This document shows, piece after piece, positions 38,445 through 48,625 of a DNA stretch of 64,000 nt. Both the position numbers and the translations under genes were made by a program. Location: assembly GCF_003855395.1 (NCBI RefSeq), contig NZ_CP034015.1:2738001-2802000 (forward strand). Direction: 5' to 3'. A model generated the notes under the pieces. That model did no database searches. It saw only the letters and a program-made list of their open reading frames with translations, and was not told the origin of the DNA. The stretch is from Shewanella livingstonensis. GTDB lineage: Bacteria; Pseudomonadota; Gammaproteobacteria; Enterobacterales; Shewanellaceae. Numbering within the stretch: the stretch's first letter is position 1; the number at the start of each line of letters is the position of its first letter.

Positions 38445-39188
38445 ATGTCTATTTCATTTGTGTTAGTTGAACCCACCCGAGCGGCCAATGTTGGTGCTGC
38501 GGCCAGAGCGATTAAAACGATGGGCTTTGAACAGCTTATTTTAGTTAATTCTGCACTGCATTTAGAATCTGAGGCACAGTGGTTGGCTCACGGTGCACAA
38601 GATATATTAGCCAATACGATTATGGTTAACAGCTTAAACGATGTGCGTGAACAAACTGACTTACTGGTTGCCACTACCGCGCGTGAAAGAGGCAGCCCAA
38701 GGCGTTATTTATCACCTACAGAGTTAGTTAGCACATTACAAAGCAAACAGATATTACGGCCAATAGATATTCAACCTCACTCAAATAGCCATCCATCACA
38801 AAATAGAGCTCATTCGTGTGCAATTATCTTTGGTCGGGAGTCTAGCGGATTAAATAATGACGAATTAAGCCTATGTGATCTTTACAGCTACGTGTCATTA
38901 GCGGCTGAATATCCCTCACTTAATTTAGCGCAAGCAGTCATGGTGTTTGCATATCAACTCAGCCAGATAAATACAAAAATAGGTCTACAACAAGCACTGG
39001 CCACTGATACTGCGACAGATCAATTGCAAGCCTTAAAGGCTAAAGCAATGGCATTAGTTGAACAGATTGATGCTGGAGATGATAGCAAGCTTGTGCAATG
39101 GCTTAGCGATGGCATTGCCATGATGGGTAAACGTGATATGAAAATGGCTCATCAGTTGTTAAATAATATTGCTAAAAAACTTAAATAA
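38445..39188 (+). CDS. lasT: SpoU-class RNA 2'-O-methyltransferase, LasT/YjtD type
   Basis: A 247-residue SPOUT-fold methyltransferase. FVLVEPTRAANVGAAARA is SPOUT motif 1 (about 4-21), CAIIFGRESSGLNNDEL is motif 2 (about 124-140) and YPSLNLAQAVMVFAYQL is motif 3. AHGAQDIL, VATTARERG and the C-terminal DDSKLVQWL match LasT/YjtD better than TrmJ. The target of LasT is not well defined; TrmJ modifies tRNA position 32. AdoMet binding through the trefoil knot is expected. Confidence 0.85.
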   Translation: MSISFVLVEPTRAANVGAAARAIKTMGFEQLILVNSALHLESEAQWLAHGAQDILANTIMVNSLNDVREQTDLLVATTARERGSPRRYLSPTELVSTLQSKQILRPIDIQPHSNSHPSQNRAHSCAIIFGRESSGLNNDELSLCDLYSYVSLAAEYPSLNLAQAVMVFAYQLSQINTKIGLQQALATDTATDQLQALKAKAMALVEQIDAGDDSKLVQWLSDGIAMMGKRDMKMAHQLLNNIAKKLK

Positions 39189-39202
39189 CCCAACAATTAA
39201 CA

Positions 39203-39236
39203 CTCAGCACACTGATAAAGTCGTTAGTGTGCTGAG
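39203..39236. terminator. Hairpin between converging lasT and recQ-like operon
   Basis: CTCAGCACACT and AGTGTGCTGAG form an 11-bp perfect stem with a 12-base loop. Both sides lack long T-runs, so it may be a weak bidirectional terminator. Confidence 0.5.
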
Positions 39237-39251
39237 CTTAATATATAAGCT

Positions 39252-39527
39252 CTAGTAACGGCGAACCCTTACTACTTGCATTATTTCAATTTCAAAACCG
39301 CCGACGACTTCTTTTGCCGGGTAGTAAATTAAATTGACTTTATGGTCTAACAAACTCTTAAATCGTTGAGGTCGCTTGTATTTAAATGGCACATCACAAT
39401 CTTTAATCATTAATGTTTGTACCACCCATTCTCCAACTTGACGTTGAATATGGGACACCACCGTCACGCCTTCACTTTGTATTAACTCACCGTGTCGCTC
39501 TAACAGTATTTTAGGAACCGGTTTCAT
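39252..39527 (-). CDS. Small conserved-looking protein, coupled to the RecQ-like gene
   Basis: A 91-residue basic protein without membrane helix. Its ATG overlaps the RecQ-like stop by four bases (ATGA), so the two are translated together. The sequence (RHGELIQSEGVTVVSHIQRQVGEWVVQTLMIKD in outline) suggests a beta-rich fold. I do not recognise the family. The strict coupling suggests a role near DNA repair, but this is guilt by association. Confidence 0.6.
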   Translation of the reverse strand: MKPVPKILLERHGELIQSEGVTVVSHIQRQVGEWVVQTLMIKDCDVPFKYKRPQRFKSLLDHKVNLIYYPAKEVVGGFEIEIMQVVRVRRY

Positions 39528-41533
39528 GAATTTACCTTCTTAACAGTATCCAGGATATCTTGATATCGATAAGCACTAAAACGTCCAAAGCCATCTAATT
39601 GTTTAACTTTCAAACGACTAAACATTGGCATTATCATGCCAGCAAGAAATTTAGCCTGCGTGGCAGTGGTTGGAGTGGGTAACGATTTTGCTTGAGCCAC
39701 TAAGGTTAACGGTTCAAGCAATGTTGTCACTGTAGCCGAGTCTGGTAACGGAGCCACAGCTTGTTTGGATAAGACGGCAATTTGCCCACGACAAACACTG
39801 CAGTGTCCACATTGTTGTGGTACCGAGTGATCATCAAAATATTGAGCTAAATTCGCACTTAAACAACGATCAAGTTCAAAAAAATCGACTAGCTTACCAA
39901 TCCGCACAATCTCTTTATGTTCATTCTCACTAAAATATTGACTGAGTTGCTGAGTCAAATGTTGTAATTGTTGCGGTGTCGCTAATGCCTGCTGTTGTAC
40001 ATCATACACTTGAGTGATTTTTTTTGTCTCAAGAATTATCAAATTCTGCTCAGCTAAATAGTCTAATGCCGCAACAACTCGCTGCCTTTCACAACCATGT
40101 TGTTGATATAAACTGTCAAAATCCAACTGTCCCCACACTTTTTTAAACTGCGTATGAGCAAACACTTGGGTAAGAAACTGTTGACGTTGATCATTAAATC
40201 GACTGAGAATGGCTTGCTTGTCTTCAATAAATCGATATTTAAATTCAGCAAAATAAGCATAACTTGGACGGAGCACGCCCAAAAGCTCTAGCTGGACAAA
40301 AAGTGTTTTCAGCGGCAGCGAACGAATATTGCACGCGGTCGACAATGGCGTTTCTTGGACTTCCCAGCGACCATTTTCGGTCTCACTCGCAATGATCTCT
40401 AATAACTGACCAATATTGTGTGATTCTGGAGTGTCACCGTAAACAAAATTTTCAACGGTGTTTAATCCGTCTAGGTTTGCTAACGTTACACAATGGGATA
40501 ATTGACCATCGCGCCCTGCTCGGCCAATTTCCTGGCTGTAGTTTTCAATCGATTTAGGTAAATCAAAATGAATAACAAATCGAATATCGGATTTATCAAT
40601 ACCCATACCAAAGGCAATGGTCGCGACAATGACTTGTATTTGATTATCCATAAATTGTTGTTGGATTTGTTGACGCAGCGTTTGATCCATTCCCGCATGA
40701 TATGCAGCAGCATTAACACCTTGGCGAATTAACTGTGCAGCAACGTCCTCAGCCGTTTGCTGTAAGGTGACATAGACAATGCCGGCACCGGTATAGGCTT
40801 TTACGGTATGTGTTAGCTTAGTGAGCTTTTGTTGCTGACTCACAGCAATCACCGTCAAATCTAAATTGGCCCGATAAAACCCCGTTTGTACCACCTGTTG
40901 AGGTGCTAAATTAAAACGTTTAGCCATATCTAATTTAACTTGTTCAGTCGCTGTCGCAGTTAATAATAAACTTTGCGGAATTGAAAACTCTTGGCAGTAT
41001 TGAGGGATTTTTAGATAGTCTGGACGAAAATTGTGTCCCCATTCTGAAATACAATGTGCTTCATCGACCACCAGCAAAGAGATTGCTACCGAGTTAAGGA
41101 ATTGCCTAAACCGTTCATTTTTAAAACGCTCAACTGACACCATCAAAATTCGCGTACGTTGCTCTCTTACGTCGCGCATGACTTGTTGAGTTTGCTCATA
41201 GGTTAAACTTGAATCAATACTGGCTGCTGCAATACCTTTACTGGCTAAAAATGCTAACTGATCTTTCATTAATGCCAACAGGGGAGAAATCACTAACGTG
41301 AGATTAGGTAATTGTTGAGCGCAAAACTGATAACACAAAGATTTACCCGAACCGGTAGGAAATATTGCTAATGCGGAATGACCCGCTAAAATCGTTTCAA
41401 TAACGGCTTGCTGACCTTCTCTGAACTCAGTAAAACCGAATTGTTGTTGTAATAAGTGATGCAACGCCAGATCATCAAAAGGTGTTTGGGAGGCTTCAGG
41501 GCCTAGTGTGGCTGGATGTGTAAAGGGAGTCAT
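39524..41533 (-). CDS. RecQ-like DNA helicase
   Basis: A 669-residue superfamily 2 helicase. Motif I is FPTGSGKSLCYQ (near 55-66), motif II is DEAHCISEWGHNFRP, and motif VI is QEIGRAGRDGQ. The RecQ-type zinc region appears as CLSANLAQYFDD followed by CGHCSVCRG. A typical HRDC domain is not obvious at the C-terminus, so this is a second RecQ-like paralogue rather than canonical RecQ. It starts at the ATG 41533 with AGGA upstream; an open extension to 41557 lacks a binding site. The downstream small gene overlaps by 4 bases. Confidence 0.88.
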   Translation of the reverse strand: MTPFTHPATLGPEASQTPFDDLALHHLLQQQFGFTEFREGQQAVIETILAGHSALAIFPTGSGKSLCYQFCAQQLPNLTLVISPLLALMKDQLAFLASKGIAAASIDSSLTYEQTQQVMRDVREQRTRILMVSVERFKNERFRQFLNSVAISLLVVDEAHCISEWGHNFRPDYLKIPQYCQEFSIPQSLLLTATATEQVKLDMAKRFNLAPQQVVQTGFYRANLDLTVIAVSQQQKLTKLTHTVKAYTGAGIVYVTLQQTAEDVAAQLIRQGVNAAAYHAGMDQTLRQQIQQQFMDNQIQVIVATIAFGMGIDKSDIRFVIHFDLPKSIENYSQEIGRAGRDGQLSHCVTLANLDGLNTVENFVYGDTPESHNIGQLLEIIASETENGRWEVQETPLSTACNIRSLPLKTLFVQLELLGVLRPSYAYFAEFKYRFIEDKQAILSRFNDQRQQFLTQVFAHTQFKKVWGQLDFDSLYQQHGCERQRVVAALDYLAEQNLIILETKKITQVYDVQQQALATPQQLQHLTQQLSQYFSENEHKEIVRIGKLVDFFELDRCLSANLAQYFDDHSVPQQCGHCSVCRGQIAVLSKQAVAPLPDSATVTTLLEPLTLVAQAKSLPTPTTATQAKFLAGMIMPMFSRLKVKQLDGFGRFSAYRYQDILDTVKKVNS

Positions 41534-41638
41534 AATAAATCCTGTTATTAACCCCAAACATAATAGGATTATACAATTAACAACAAGGCAGTGAGCCTTT
41601 ATTTCTGTGGGTTAAATCTACAGTAAAGCGGACCAAAA

Positions 41639-41992
41639 CTAAGGTTTACGGGCAATATACTGATTAATCAATTGTGTTAGTTTGTCTTCAAAATGCTCTT
41701 CTATTACATCAAGGTCTTGATCAAAAGAGCCAATAAACTTAATCGCTTTATCGCGAGACAACACCTTACCCGCAAGACTGTATTGAATTTCAATTAAGCT
41801 TTTATCTAAGCGAGGCGCAAGAAACCAATGACACACATCAGCATTTAAATTGACTAATGCACGTTCGGCAACTTGGCAAAAAGCATTGATATGATCGACG
41901 CCATCAGGCCCTAAACAACCAGGTTCAAGACGGTATAAAACAACTAATTTCTTAGTACTTATCTCTCTAGCGCTTTTGATCAACTCTTCCAT
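41639..41992 (-). CDS. Conserved-looking cytoplasmic protein of unknown function
   Basis: A 117-residue protein if it starts at the ATG 41992; the frame is open to a TTG at 42049, and neither start has a good binding site. The sequence MEELIKSAREISTKKLVVLYRLEPGCLGPDGVDH is well formed, and the rest (CQVAERAL, ADVCHWFLAPRLDKSLIEIQYSL) suggests an alternating alpha/beta fold. There is no signal or membrane helix. I do not know its family, but similar proteins occur in Shewanella. The gene stands alone between the recQ-like and tapT genes. Confidence 0.6.
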   Translation of the reverse strand: MEELIKSAREISTKKLVVLYRLEPGCLGPDGVDHINAFCQVAERALVNLNADVCHWFLAPRLDKSLIEIQYSLAGKVLSRDKAIKFIGSFDQDLDVIEEHFEDKLTQLINQYIARKP

Positions 41993-42194
41993 AACGTGTA
42001 CGACACTATCCTTAATAGAAAGCTGCAGATTAAAATGATATCCCGGCAAAAATTGTAACGTTAAACAAGGCTATAGCACCACAGCCGTAACTCATACCAT
42101 AGGCGTTCAGTTAGCATCGCGTAATTGGTCACAATATGCAACCGTTTAGCGGGGATAAATCCATTTAATTAGCCACTAAGATCGTCGATTTAGC

Positions 42195-42986
42195 TTACTT
42201 ATAACTGGCAGCTAAAGCGTGTTTAAACGCATCAATATACACCGTAATCGGCGTTAACGTTTCTTTGGCTCGGCGGTTACGCCCCAATAACGAAGATTCT
42301 ACAAATAAATCAAACCAAGTGGACAATGCGACACCGTTTAGTGGCTCTTGGGCGGCGGTTAACGCTAACGCTGCAACTTCAGCAGTGCCCAATTGAAAAT
42401 CATGGCTACCTTTACGTAGCGCATAAGTGGCTAAGGTCTCAGGTGCAAATGATAGTACTGGCATTTGATGTAAATATGGGCTTTTACGATACATTTTTAT
42501 CGCTTCACGCCAACTGCCATCGAGCATGACTAACAATGGTGTTTTTGATTGACCTTGAACCGTTGATAACGATGCTGCGGTTATTTGATCAACAACGGCT
42601 TGATCGCTCTCAAGATATTGTTGTGGGAAAACTAAAAAAGGTTGATATTGTGGATCCGTTAATAACGCCAACATTGTGCTATCTGTCTCTGTGCGAGTCC
42701 ATAAAAATGCATGTGTGTCAGGAATTAAATCCGCGATTAACTTACCGCTATTAGTTGGTTTTAATACTTCATCGTTATACATAATCAACATAAAACTGAC
42801 ATTAGTACTTAAATATTGTCGATGCATACAGGTACAAAATAATTCACCCAACAAGCATAAATTACACCTAACAAGTTTCTTTCCTCGCGCTCCAAAAGGT
42901 TTAGTCGACAAAGACTTTCGGTATTCATGCAAACGATGTACCGCGTGGATAGGTGCTTTGGTGGATTTTATTGATATGTCTGACAT
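42195..42986 (-). CDS. tapT: DTW-domain tRNA-uridine aminocarboxypropyltransferase
   Basis: A 263-residue DTW-domain protein. The zinc-type cysteines appear as RCNLCLLGELFCTC (about 40-53). The DxTW-type motif is present as LDGSWREAIKMYRKS, with the core D-G-S-W. The E. coli relative TapT (YfiP) makes acp3U47 in tRNA from AdoMet. A SAM-binding trefoil-knot fold is expected. The gene is next to pssA and near patZ as in E. coli, which supports orthology. The N-terminal 30 residues are longer than in E. coli. Confidence 0.85.
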   Translation of the reverse strand: MSDISIKSTKAPIHAVHRLHEYRKSLSTKPFGARGKKLVRCNLCLLGELFCTCMHRQYLSTNVSFMLIMYNDEVLKPTNSGKLIADLIPDTHAFLWTRTETDSTMLALLTDPQYQPFLVFPQQYLESDQAVVDQITAASLSTVQGQSKTPLLVMLDGSWREAIKMYRKSPYLHQMPVLSFAPETLATYALRKGSHDFQLGTAEVAALALTAAQEPLNGVALSTWFDLFVESSLLGRNRRAKETLTPITVYIDAFKHALAASYK

Positions 42987-43002
42987 TAGAAAACTCTGAA
43001 GT

Positions 43003-43034
43003 GAAAAAAATTCATCACCAATACTGGTGATGAA
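43003..43034 (-). terminator. Terminator of pssA
   Basis: On the minus strand TTCATCACCA pairs with TGGTGATGAA around GTAT and is followed by a seven-T run. It separates pssA from tapT. Confidence 0.9.
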
Positions 43035-43057
43035 TTAATGTAGGTCTTATGAGGTAA

Positions 43058-44398
43058 TTATAAAATACGACGCAATAAAAAGTCTGCTTTTAAACGGCGA
43101 ATACGATTCATAATCTTTTTCACCGGTTTGGGGTATTTCTGTAAGGTATCAATTTGGCTGTAATGAAATAACCGTTCAGTGTGAAGCAAGATATATTGCT
43201 GTTCTTTAATAAACGACTCTTTCCAGCTACCTGAGTCATCATGCAACAATAAACCATTTTCTAAATCTAATGCCCACGCCCGTGGATTTAGATTCGATCC
43301 AGTGATCAAATGTTTACGGTTGTCAGCACTTATCCCTTTCAAATGAAAACTGTTAATTCCATCTTTCCATAAATGAATATTAAGCTGCCCATTATCAATC
43401 GCCCACTGTTGGTTTTTGGCAAACTTACGCAGTGATTGTTCGTACATGTAAGGCAATGCACCAATGGTTGAAAAGTCTTGATCAGGTGGGATATAAAAAT
43501 CGTTAGCTGTTTTGTCGCCAACAACAATATCAATTTTTTTACCTTCACGTAGATGTCTCGCTAACGCACGGGTCAATATTGTTGGTGGATTAAAATAAGG
43601 CGTACAAATAAATAACTCTTTGGTTGATGAATCGACTAACTTAACGATTGTGTCATTTAATTCGTTATTCTTTCTGCCTAAGCCAATCAAAGGTGTTACA
43701 CGATTGCCTACAGTAGTTGACGTGTACTGATAACGGACCTGAGATAATCGATGTTTAAAACTTTTAATATCATTCTTTTCAGGGTTATCTTCATTATCAG
43801 CAGCTTGGTTTAATATACTTACGGCAGGATCGCTGACAATGTCTTGTTTTATCATGTCACGCATACTGCGAGCCAGCTCTGGGCTATCGATAATATGATA
43901 TCTATCAAAACGGTACTTTTCTTGCTGCTGTAAATAAATGTTATTAATACTCGCGCCACTGTAAATAACAGTGTCGTCGATAATAAATCCTTTAAGGTGC
44001 AACACACCCATAAATTCACGAGACTTTACCGGCACGCCAACAATGTCAAATGGGTGCGACGCTTCAGCCATCAATTTACGATATAAAATATAGTTACCAC
44101 TGTCACCCTTTTGGCCAATTAAGCCACGGCGTGCACGATGATAATCAACTAATATTTTGATATCTAATTGTGGATTTTGTTTTTTTGCGTCTAATAGCGC
44201 ATGCAATACTTCACGGCCTGCTTCATCATCTTCAACATATAATGCCGCGATGTAAATTGAAGATGTTGCCGATGCAATTTTAGTTAATATGGCTTGCTTA
44301 AAATCTTTTGGATTAAGCAACCAAGACACAGCATCTGCATTTAGGGCAATACCACCTAGCTTATCCAGCAAGGCATCCTCCTTAAAATGGGTGACCAT
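43058..44398 (-). CDS. pssA: PssA, CDP-diacylglycerol-serine O-phosphatidyltransferase
   Basis: A 446-residue phospholipase-D-superfamily enzyme that makes phosphatidylserine, the precursor of phosphatidylethanolamine. Two HKD motifs are visible: HLKGFIIDDTVIYSGAS (near 133-149) and HLKGISADNRKHLITGSN (near 350-367). NYILYRKLM and RFDRYHII are family segments. Length equals E. coli PssA (451) closely. It acts as a peripheral membrane protein. The gene is monocistronic with its own terminator. Confidence 0.96.
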   Translation of the reverse strand: MVTHFKEDALLDKLGGIALNADAVSWLLNPKDFKQAILTKIASATSSIYIAALYVEDDEAGREVLHALLDAKKQNPQLDIKILVDYHRARRGLIGQKGDSGNYILYRKLMAEASHPFDIVGVPVKSREFMGVLHLKGFIIDDTVIYSGASINNIYLQQQEKYRFDRYHIIDSPELARSMRDMIKQDIVSDPAVSILNQAADNEDNPEKNDIKSFKHRLSQVRYQYTSTTVGNRVTPLIGLGRKNNELNDTIVKLVDSSTKELFICTPYFNPPTILTRALARHLREGKKIDIVVGDKTANDFYIPPDQDFSTIGALPYMYEQSLRKFAKNQQWAIDNGQLNIHLWKDGINSFHLKGISADNRKHLITGSNLNPRAWALDLENGLLLHDDSGSWKESFIKEQQYILLHTERLFHYSQIDTLQKYPKPVKKIMNRIRRLKADFLLRRIL

Positions 44399-45023
44399 TA
44401 CAATAATCAGTAATGGGAACGAATTTAAAAAACATCACAGCGATATATGGTAATTTTGAGTACGCTGTTGAACTGTTTAGCAATCAATAGCATCGTTTAG
44501 TACACGACAAGTTGACTAAACTAATAGAGGCTACTATCAATGATAGTCAGCAAACTTGAGCCTCAACTTACAATGTTTCTTTCAATACTATTAAGACCGT
44601 TTTATCTATTAACATTAGCGTAATAAATTCACTGCTTAATGATAATGTCGGCCAGTCAACCAAACTCAAATCTTGTTTTACAACGCCACAATCATTGTGC
44701 AAATGAAGCAGTTGTAGCGCTGAAACATCGATTTTAGACAGATTACGGAGTTTGGCGCTCTATTAAGCTGATAGAAATTACCGACTAACAAGGTGATGAG
44801 CAAGATTTTTTTCACTTAGTAACGATTTTAGTGTGCTTTTTTGTCAAAAATTAGTGCATTAAAGCCAGATTGCTTGCTAACTAGTCAGCAAAGGCGGCTT
44901 CATTAAATAGATAAAGGCACATTCATCGCATCAAAAATATGGAAAAATAATCAAATGCGTATCAGCCGAGGTTATCATCAGCTACCATAACTTATCGTTA
45001 GTCATTTATTGATGTAGGCTTTT
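44399..45023. other. Gene-free stretch between pssA and dacB
   Basis: Neither strand shows a frame with a binding site or coherent protein sequence. Weak inverted repeats occur (for example near 44870-44900). It must contain the divergent pssA and dacB promoters. Confidence 0.6.
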
Positions 45024-46694
45024 ATGAATTCAATGTTTTTCTGTCTCCCCCAGCCTCGTTCGCGTGATGAGCATCAATCACGAGGTCTGAGTCGAACCCT
45101 ATGGCTATTAAGTGCATTTATTGCAAGCCTGCCCTCTTTTGTTATAGCAACTGAAAAACCTCTCCAGGCTGCACTCAGTCAACAACAAATACTATCAACA
45201 CCTGTCGATAATATTAACCCACAGGCTGCAGGCTTATATTTAGATAATATGTTGCAGCTATTAAAGCCAACCCATTCACAGCTGGGCATAACTGTGTGGG
45301 ATATGACTAGCCAAAAAACGGTATTTGAATACAATAATCAATCGTTAATGCAGCCTGCTAGCGTGCAAAAATTGTTAACAGCATTGGCTGCGACTAAACA
45401 GCTGGGTAAAGATTTTAGCTATCAAACTCGACTAATCACTTTAGCAGAGCAACCTTTAGATAAAAGCCAAATTGACAACGGTATTTATACTGGTGACATA
45501 TATATCGAGTTTAGTGGTGATCCCACGTTGAAATACCAAGATTTACGTCAGTTACTTGCCTCCTTAAAACAATTGGGGATTACACAACTCAGCGGAAATA
45601 TCGTATTAACCAGTGAACAAGACAGTCAATTACAGGCTCCTGGTTGGGTATGGGATGATTTGGGCATCTGTTATGCGGCGCCAATATCACCTTTTATCAT
45701 CGATAAAAATTGTGTCTATGGTCGATTATCAACCACGGGCTACAACACAGTAGCCAATATCACTATGATGGGAAATCGTCCTATAGAAATCAGTAATGAT
45801 GCTTATTTTGTTACCCCCATCATTAATCGCCCAGTAGCTAAACCCGCTGTTACTACTGCAACTGATGCCGTTGCTCTGCCGGCATTCCTAACAGAATCGG
45901 TGCCACAGTGTCACTTAACCTTAAGTCGTTTCGATAATAATCGCTATCATCTCAGTGGATGTTATGTTGGGGCTAAATCATTACCTTTGGCGATAGCCAT
46001 TACCGAACCACAACTTTATGCGCAGCACATCGTTGCTAAACAACTGGCTTCTTTAGGCATCTCACATCAGCAGCCCATTACCGCGAGCAAAACCAATACA
46101 GCAATACAATTTACAGCTCAACGGCAAGTTATCGCCAGCCACAAATCGGCGGCATTGCCTCAATTACTCACCACCATGTTACTCAAATCAGATAATTTAA
46201 TTGCCGACAGTTTATTAAAAAAACTCGGTGAAGAGTATTATCAAGCGCCAAGTGATTTTGCTCGAAGTGGCCAAGCGTTGAAAACGATTTTGTACTCTAT
46301 TGGGATTGATTTATCCAACGCCAACATCGCAGACGGTTCAGGTTTGTCACGTTATAACTTACTCACCCCAGAGCACGTATTAAGTGTCCTAACCGCCATA
46401 TATCAACAACCCGAATACCGATTTTTGCTCGATTTACTGCCTGAGTCTGGTGTCAGTGGTACTTTACGCTACAAACGCTACTTCAATAAATCACCGCTCA
46501 AAAACCACGTATTTGCTAAAACGGGCAGTATGCTAGGCATTGCCAACTTAGCAGGCAAAGTTAATGCCAGTAATGGCCACGACTATTTATTTGTATTGTT
46601 CGAAAATGGCTTAAGCCCACAAATTAAAAAACAACAAAAAGCACCATTTTCAGCAGTGTTTTTACAAACCATGATGGACGTACCCAGAGAATAG
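45024..46694 (+). CDS. dacB: DacB-type D-alanyl-D-alanine carboxypeptidase/endopeptidase (PBP4)
   Basis: A 556-residue class C penicillin-binding protein. A membrane/signal segment lies at about residues 25-42 (TLWLLSAFIASLPSFVIA). The active-site SxxK is Ser113-x-x-Lys116 in PASVQKLL, SxN is in LKSDNLIADS and KTG is in FAKTGSMLGIANLAG. It cleaves D-Ala-D-Ala ends or peptide cross-links in periplasmic peptidoglycan. The N-terminus before the signal segment is longer than usual, so a start at the ATG 45033 or further in is possible. Confidence 0.92.
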   Translation: MNSMFFCLPQPRSRDEHQSRGLSRTLWLLSAFIASLPSFVIATEKPLQAALSQQQILSTPVDNINPQAAGLYLDNMLQLLKPTHSQLGITVWDMTSQKTVFEYNNQSLMQPASVQKLLTALAATKQLGKDFSYQTRLITLAEQPLDKSQIDNGIYTGDIYIEFSGDPTLKYQDLRQLLASLKQLGITQLSGNIVLTSEQDSQLQAPGWVWDDLGICYAAPISPFIIDKNCVYGRLSTTGYNTVANITMMGNRPIEISNDAYFVTPIINRPVAKPAVTTATDAVALPAFLTESVPQCHLTLSRFDNNRYHLSGCYVGAKSLPLAIAITEPQLYAQHIVAKQLASLGISHQQPITASKTNTAIQFTAQRQVIASHKSAALPQLLTTMLLKSDNLIADSLLKKLGEEYYQAPSDFARSGQALKTILYSIGIDLSNANIADGSGLSRYNLLTPEHVLSVLTAIYQQPEYRFLLDLLPESGVSGTLRYKRYFNKSPLKNHVFAKTGSMLGIANLAGKVNASNGHDYLFVLFENGLSPQIKKQQKAPFSAVFLQTMMDVPRE

Positions 46695-46700
46695 TGCCAT

Positions 46701-46730
46701 TAAGCCGCAACGAGCAGTTGTTGCGGCTTA
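46701..46730 (+). terminator. Hairpin after dacB
   Basis: TAAGCCGCAAC and GTTGCGGCTTA form a perfect 11-bp stem with an 8-base loop, 6 bases past the stop. A T-run is missing. Confidence 0.6.
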
Positions 46731-46928
46731 CATCTGTATGCTGTTATCACCAACAACAGGATCAAGTTAAGCAAAACTGTCGCAATAAACATCTATAAAG
46801 TAACCATAAACGTTAAATCAGCATTTTATCACCACAAATATCCTTTCAGCACTAGCGCATATTTCAACTTGCTATAACATTACTAACCGTAACCTTAAGA
46901 TATCAATGTTTTATCGTGTGGAGATATT

Positions 46929-48341
46929 ATGGATAAGCAAGTCAGTTCGCGTGGCACAAAAGAAAAAGCCCTTCGTTTAAATTTAGACGAAAAGAAGTAC
47001 GGCACCATCGTCGAAATTGGTGCAGGACAAGAAGTCGCGCGTAACTTTTTTGTGGCTGGCGCTGCTGCGGGAACGATAGCGAAAACCATGTCGGCCTACG
47101 ATATGAAGTTTTCTGACGCTATTTATGGCGTTCAAGAAGATGGTCGATATGTAAGTAAAGCACGTGTATTAGCAATGATGGAGCAAGAATTTGATTTAGT
47201 GGTTGACCGTGTCGGTGCGATTCGCTCAAAATCATCACGTTATTTTTCTTATGCAACAACAGTGTCGGCTAAAAGCTTTAATCGTAAAAATGAATGCCAT
47301 GCATGGTGTGGTGTGCGAATTCAAATGTACCCTGGTGCAGAGCCATCTAACATTATTGTCCATGTACGCATGTTTGACGACACCGCTGAAGCACAACAAC
47401 AAGCATTGGGTATTTTAGGGGTAAACCTGATTTACGCCAGTTACTACTATTTTGAAGATCCTAAAATGATTATCGATTCACTAACCGATAATATGAAAGC
47501 CAATCGGATTGAAATTGATTGTATCGATTTTCAAGGTCCTTACTTTGAGGATGTTGATAACCAAGCTAAAAATATTCACCTTATTCGCAGCTGGAAAACT
47601 CGTGCCATCATGTTTAAAGCTGACGGTAGCGTTGCTGTACCCGCTGACATGCTATATAAAAAGAACGTATTAACCATTCGAGGCTCCTTCAAGCCCATTA
47701 CCAAACTTAATGTGGATATGATTGAACAAGGCTTTAAAGCCTTTTCTACACAAGAGGGCGTAACGGATAAGAATACGGTATTAATTGCTGAAATATCCCT
47801 AAATGACTTACACGGTAAAGATGCCAATATGACCGAAAAAGACATTATGGAACGGGTTAAATTGCTTAATTTATTAGGCTATAACGTGATGATTTCTGAC
47901 TACACCCGCTATTTCTCGTTACGCGCTTATTTCCGCCAATACACCCAATTACAAATCGGTATAGTGGTGGGAATGGTTAACATTAAACAAATTTTTGATG
48001 AAGAATATTATCGTGGTATGGAAGGCGGAATTCTAGAAGCTTTTGGTAAGTTATTCCCTGACAATACGCGTTTATTTGTCTATCCTGAACGTGATGAAAA
48101 AGGTGAACTCACTGACTTAACCACTATTAGTGTACCCCATAATCTGCGCTATTTATTCCGCCATGTGCTCGATAACGGTTTTATCACCAGTATTGAATCA
48201 AGTGATCCTGATTTGTTTAATATTTTTTCTCGAGAAATCTTACAACAAATTTGCCGGGGTCAGGGAGATTGGATTGACGCTGTTCCGGAAACAGTAAGCC
48301 AAGCGATTATGGAACAAAAATTATTCGGTTACCGTGGATAG
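46929..48341 (+). CDS. Conserved-looking 470-residue protein of unknown function
   Basis: A 470-residue soluble protein without signal peptide or membrane helix. The N-terminal part has GTIVEIGAGQEVARNFFVAGAAAGTIAKTMSAYD (about 25-58), a glycine-rich stretch that suggests nucleotide or cofactor binding. Later parts include HAWCGVRIQMYPGAEP, KNVLTIRGSFKPITKLN and SLRAYFRQYTQ. I do not recognise an enzyme signature. Some database entries for similar proteins name a nicotinate-nucleotide adenylyltransferase, but the HxGH motif of that family is absent. GTGTGGAG precedes the ATG. It is a single gene with a strong terminator, so it is likely well expressed. Confidence 0.8.
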   Translation: MDKQVSSRGTKEKALRLNLDEKKYGTIVEIGAGQEVARNFFVAGAAAGTIAKTMSAYDMKFSDAIYGVQEDGRYVSKARVLAMMEQEFDLVVDRVGAIRSKSSRYFSYATTVSAKSFNRKNECHAWCGVRIQMYPGAEPSNIIVHVRMFDDTAEAQQQALGILGVNLIYASYYYFEDPKMIIDSLTDNMKANRIEIDCIDFQGPYFEDVDNQAKNIHLIRSWKTRAIMFKADGSVAVPADMLYKKNVLTIRGSFKPITKLNVDMIEQGFKAFSTQEGVTDKNTVLIAEISLNDLHGKDANMTEKDIMERVKLLNLLGYNVMISDYTRYFSLRAYFRQYTQLQIGIVVGMVNIKQIFDEEYYRGMEGGILEAFGKLFPDNTRLFVYPERDEKGELTDLTTISVPHNLRYLFRHVLDNGFITSIESSDPDLFNIFSREILQQICRGQGDWIDAVPETVSQAIMEQKLFGYRG

Positions 48342-48503
48342 TAAGCAGCGATTGCTTTTCACCATCACTAAACGATCAGGTTCTGGTTCAGATAAACGTA
48401 TGATGACAATATGAGATGCTGAGAGATTATGCTTAATTGCACTTAAATAATTGATTTCATTTTCAGTTTCATTATGCAAAAAGTGTTTTAATACTCTATT
48501 GTT

Positions 48504-48540
48504 AAATGGCTAACCCTTAGTAGGTTAGCCATTTTTGTTT
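48504..48540 (+). terminator. Terminator after the 470-residue protein gene
   Basis: AAATGGCTAACC and GGTTAGCCATTT form a perfect 12-bp stem with a 7-base loop and a T-run. It lies 163 bases past the stop. Confidence 0.88.
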
Positions 48541-48625
48541 TCGATGGACAATTAAAATACAACTATCAATTACTACCGCTCCCTCAAATAGATCATTCGA
48601 CTCCTCTTACAATAGGAACACGCGA

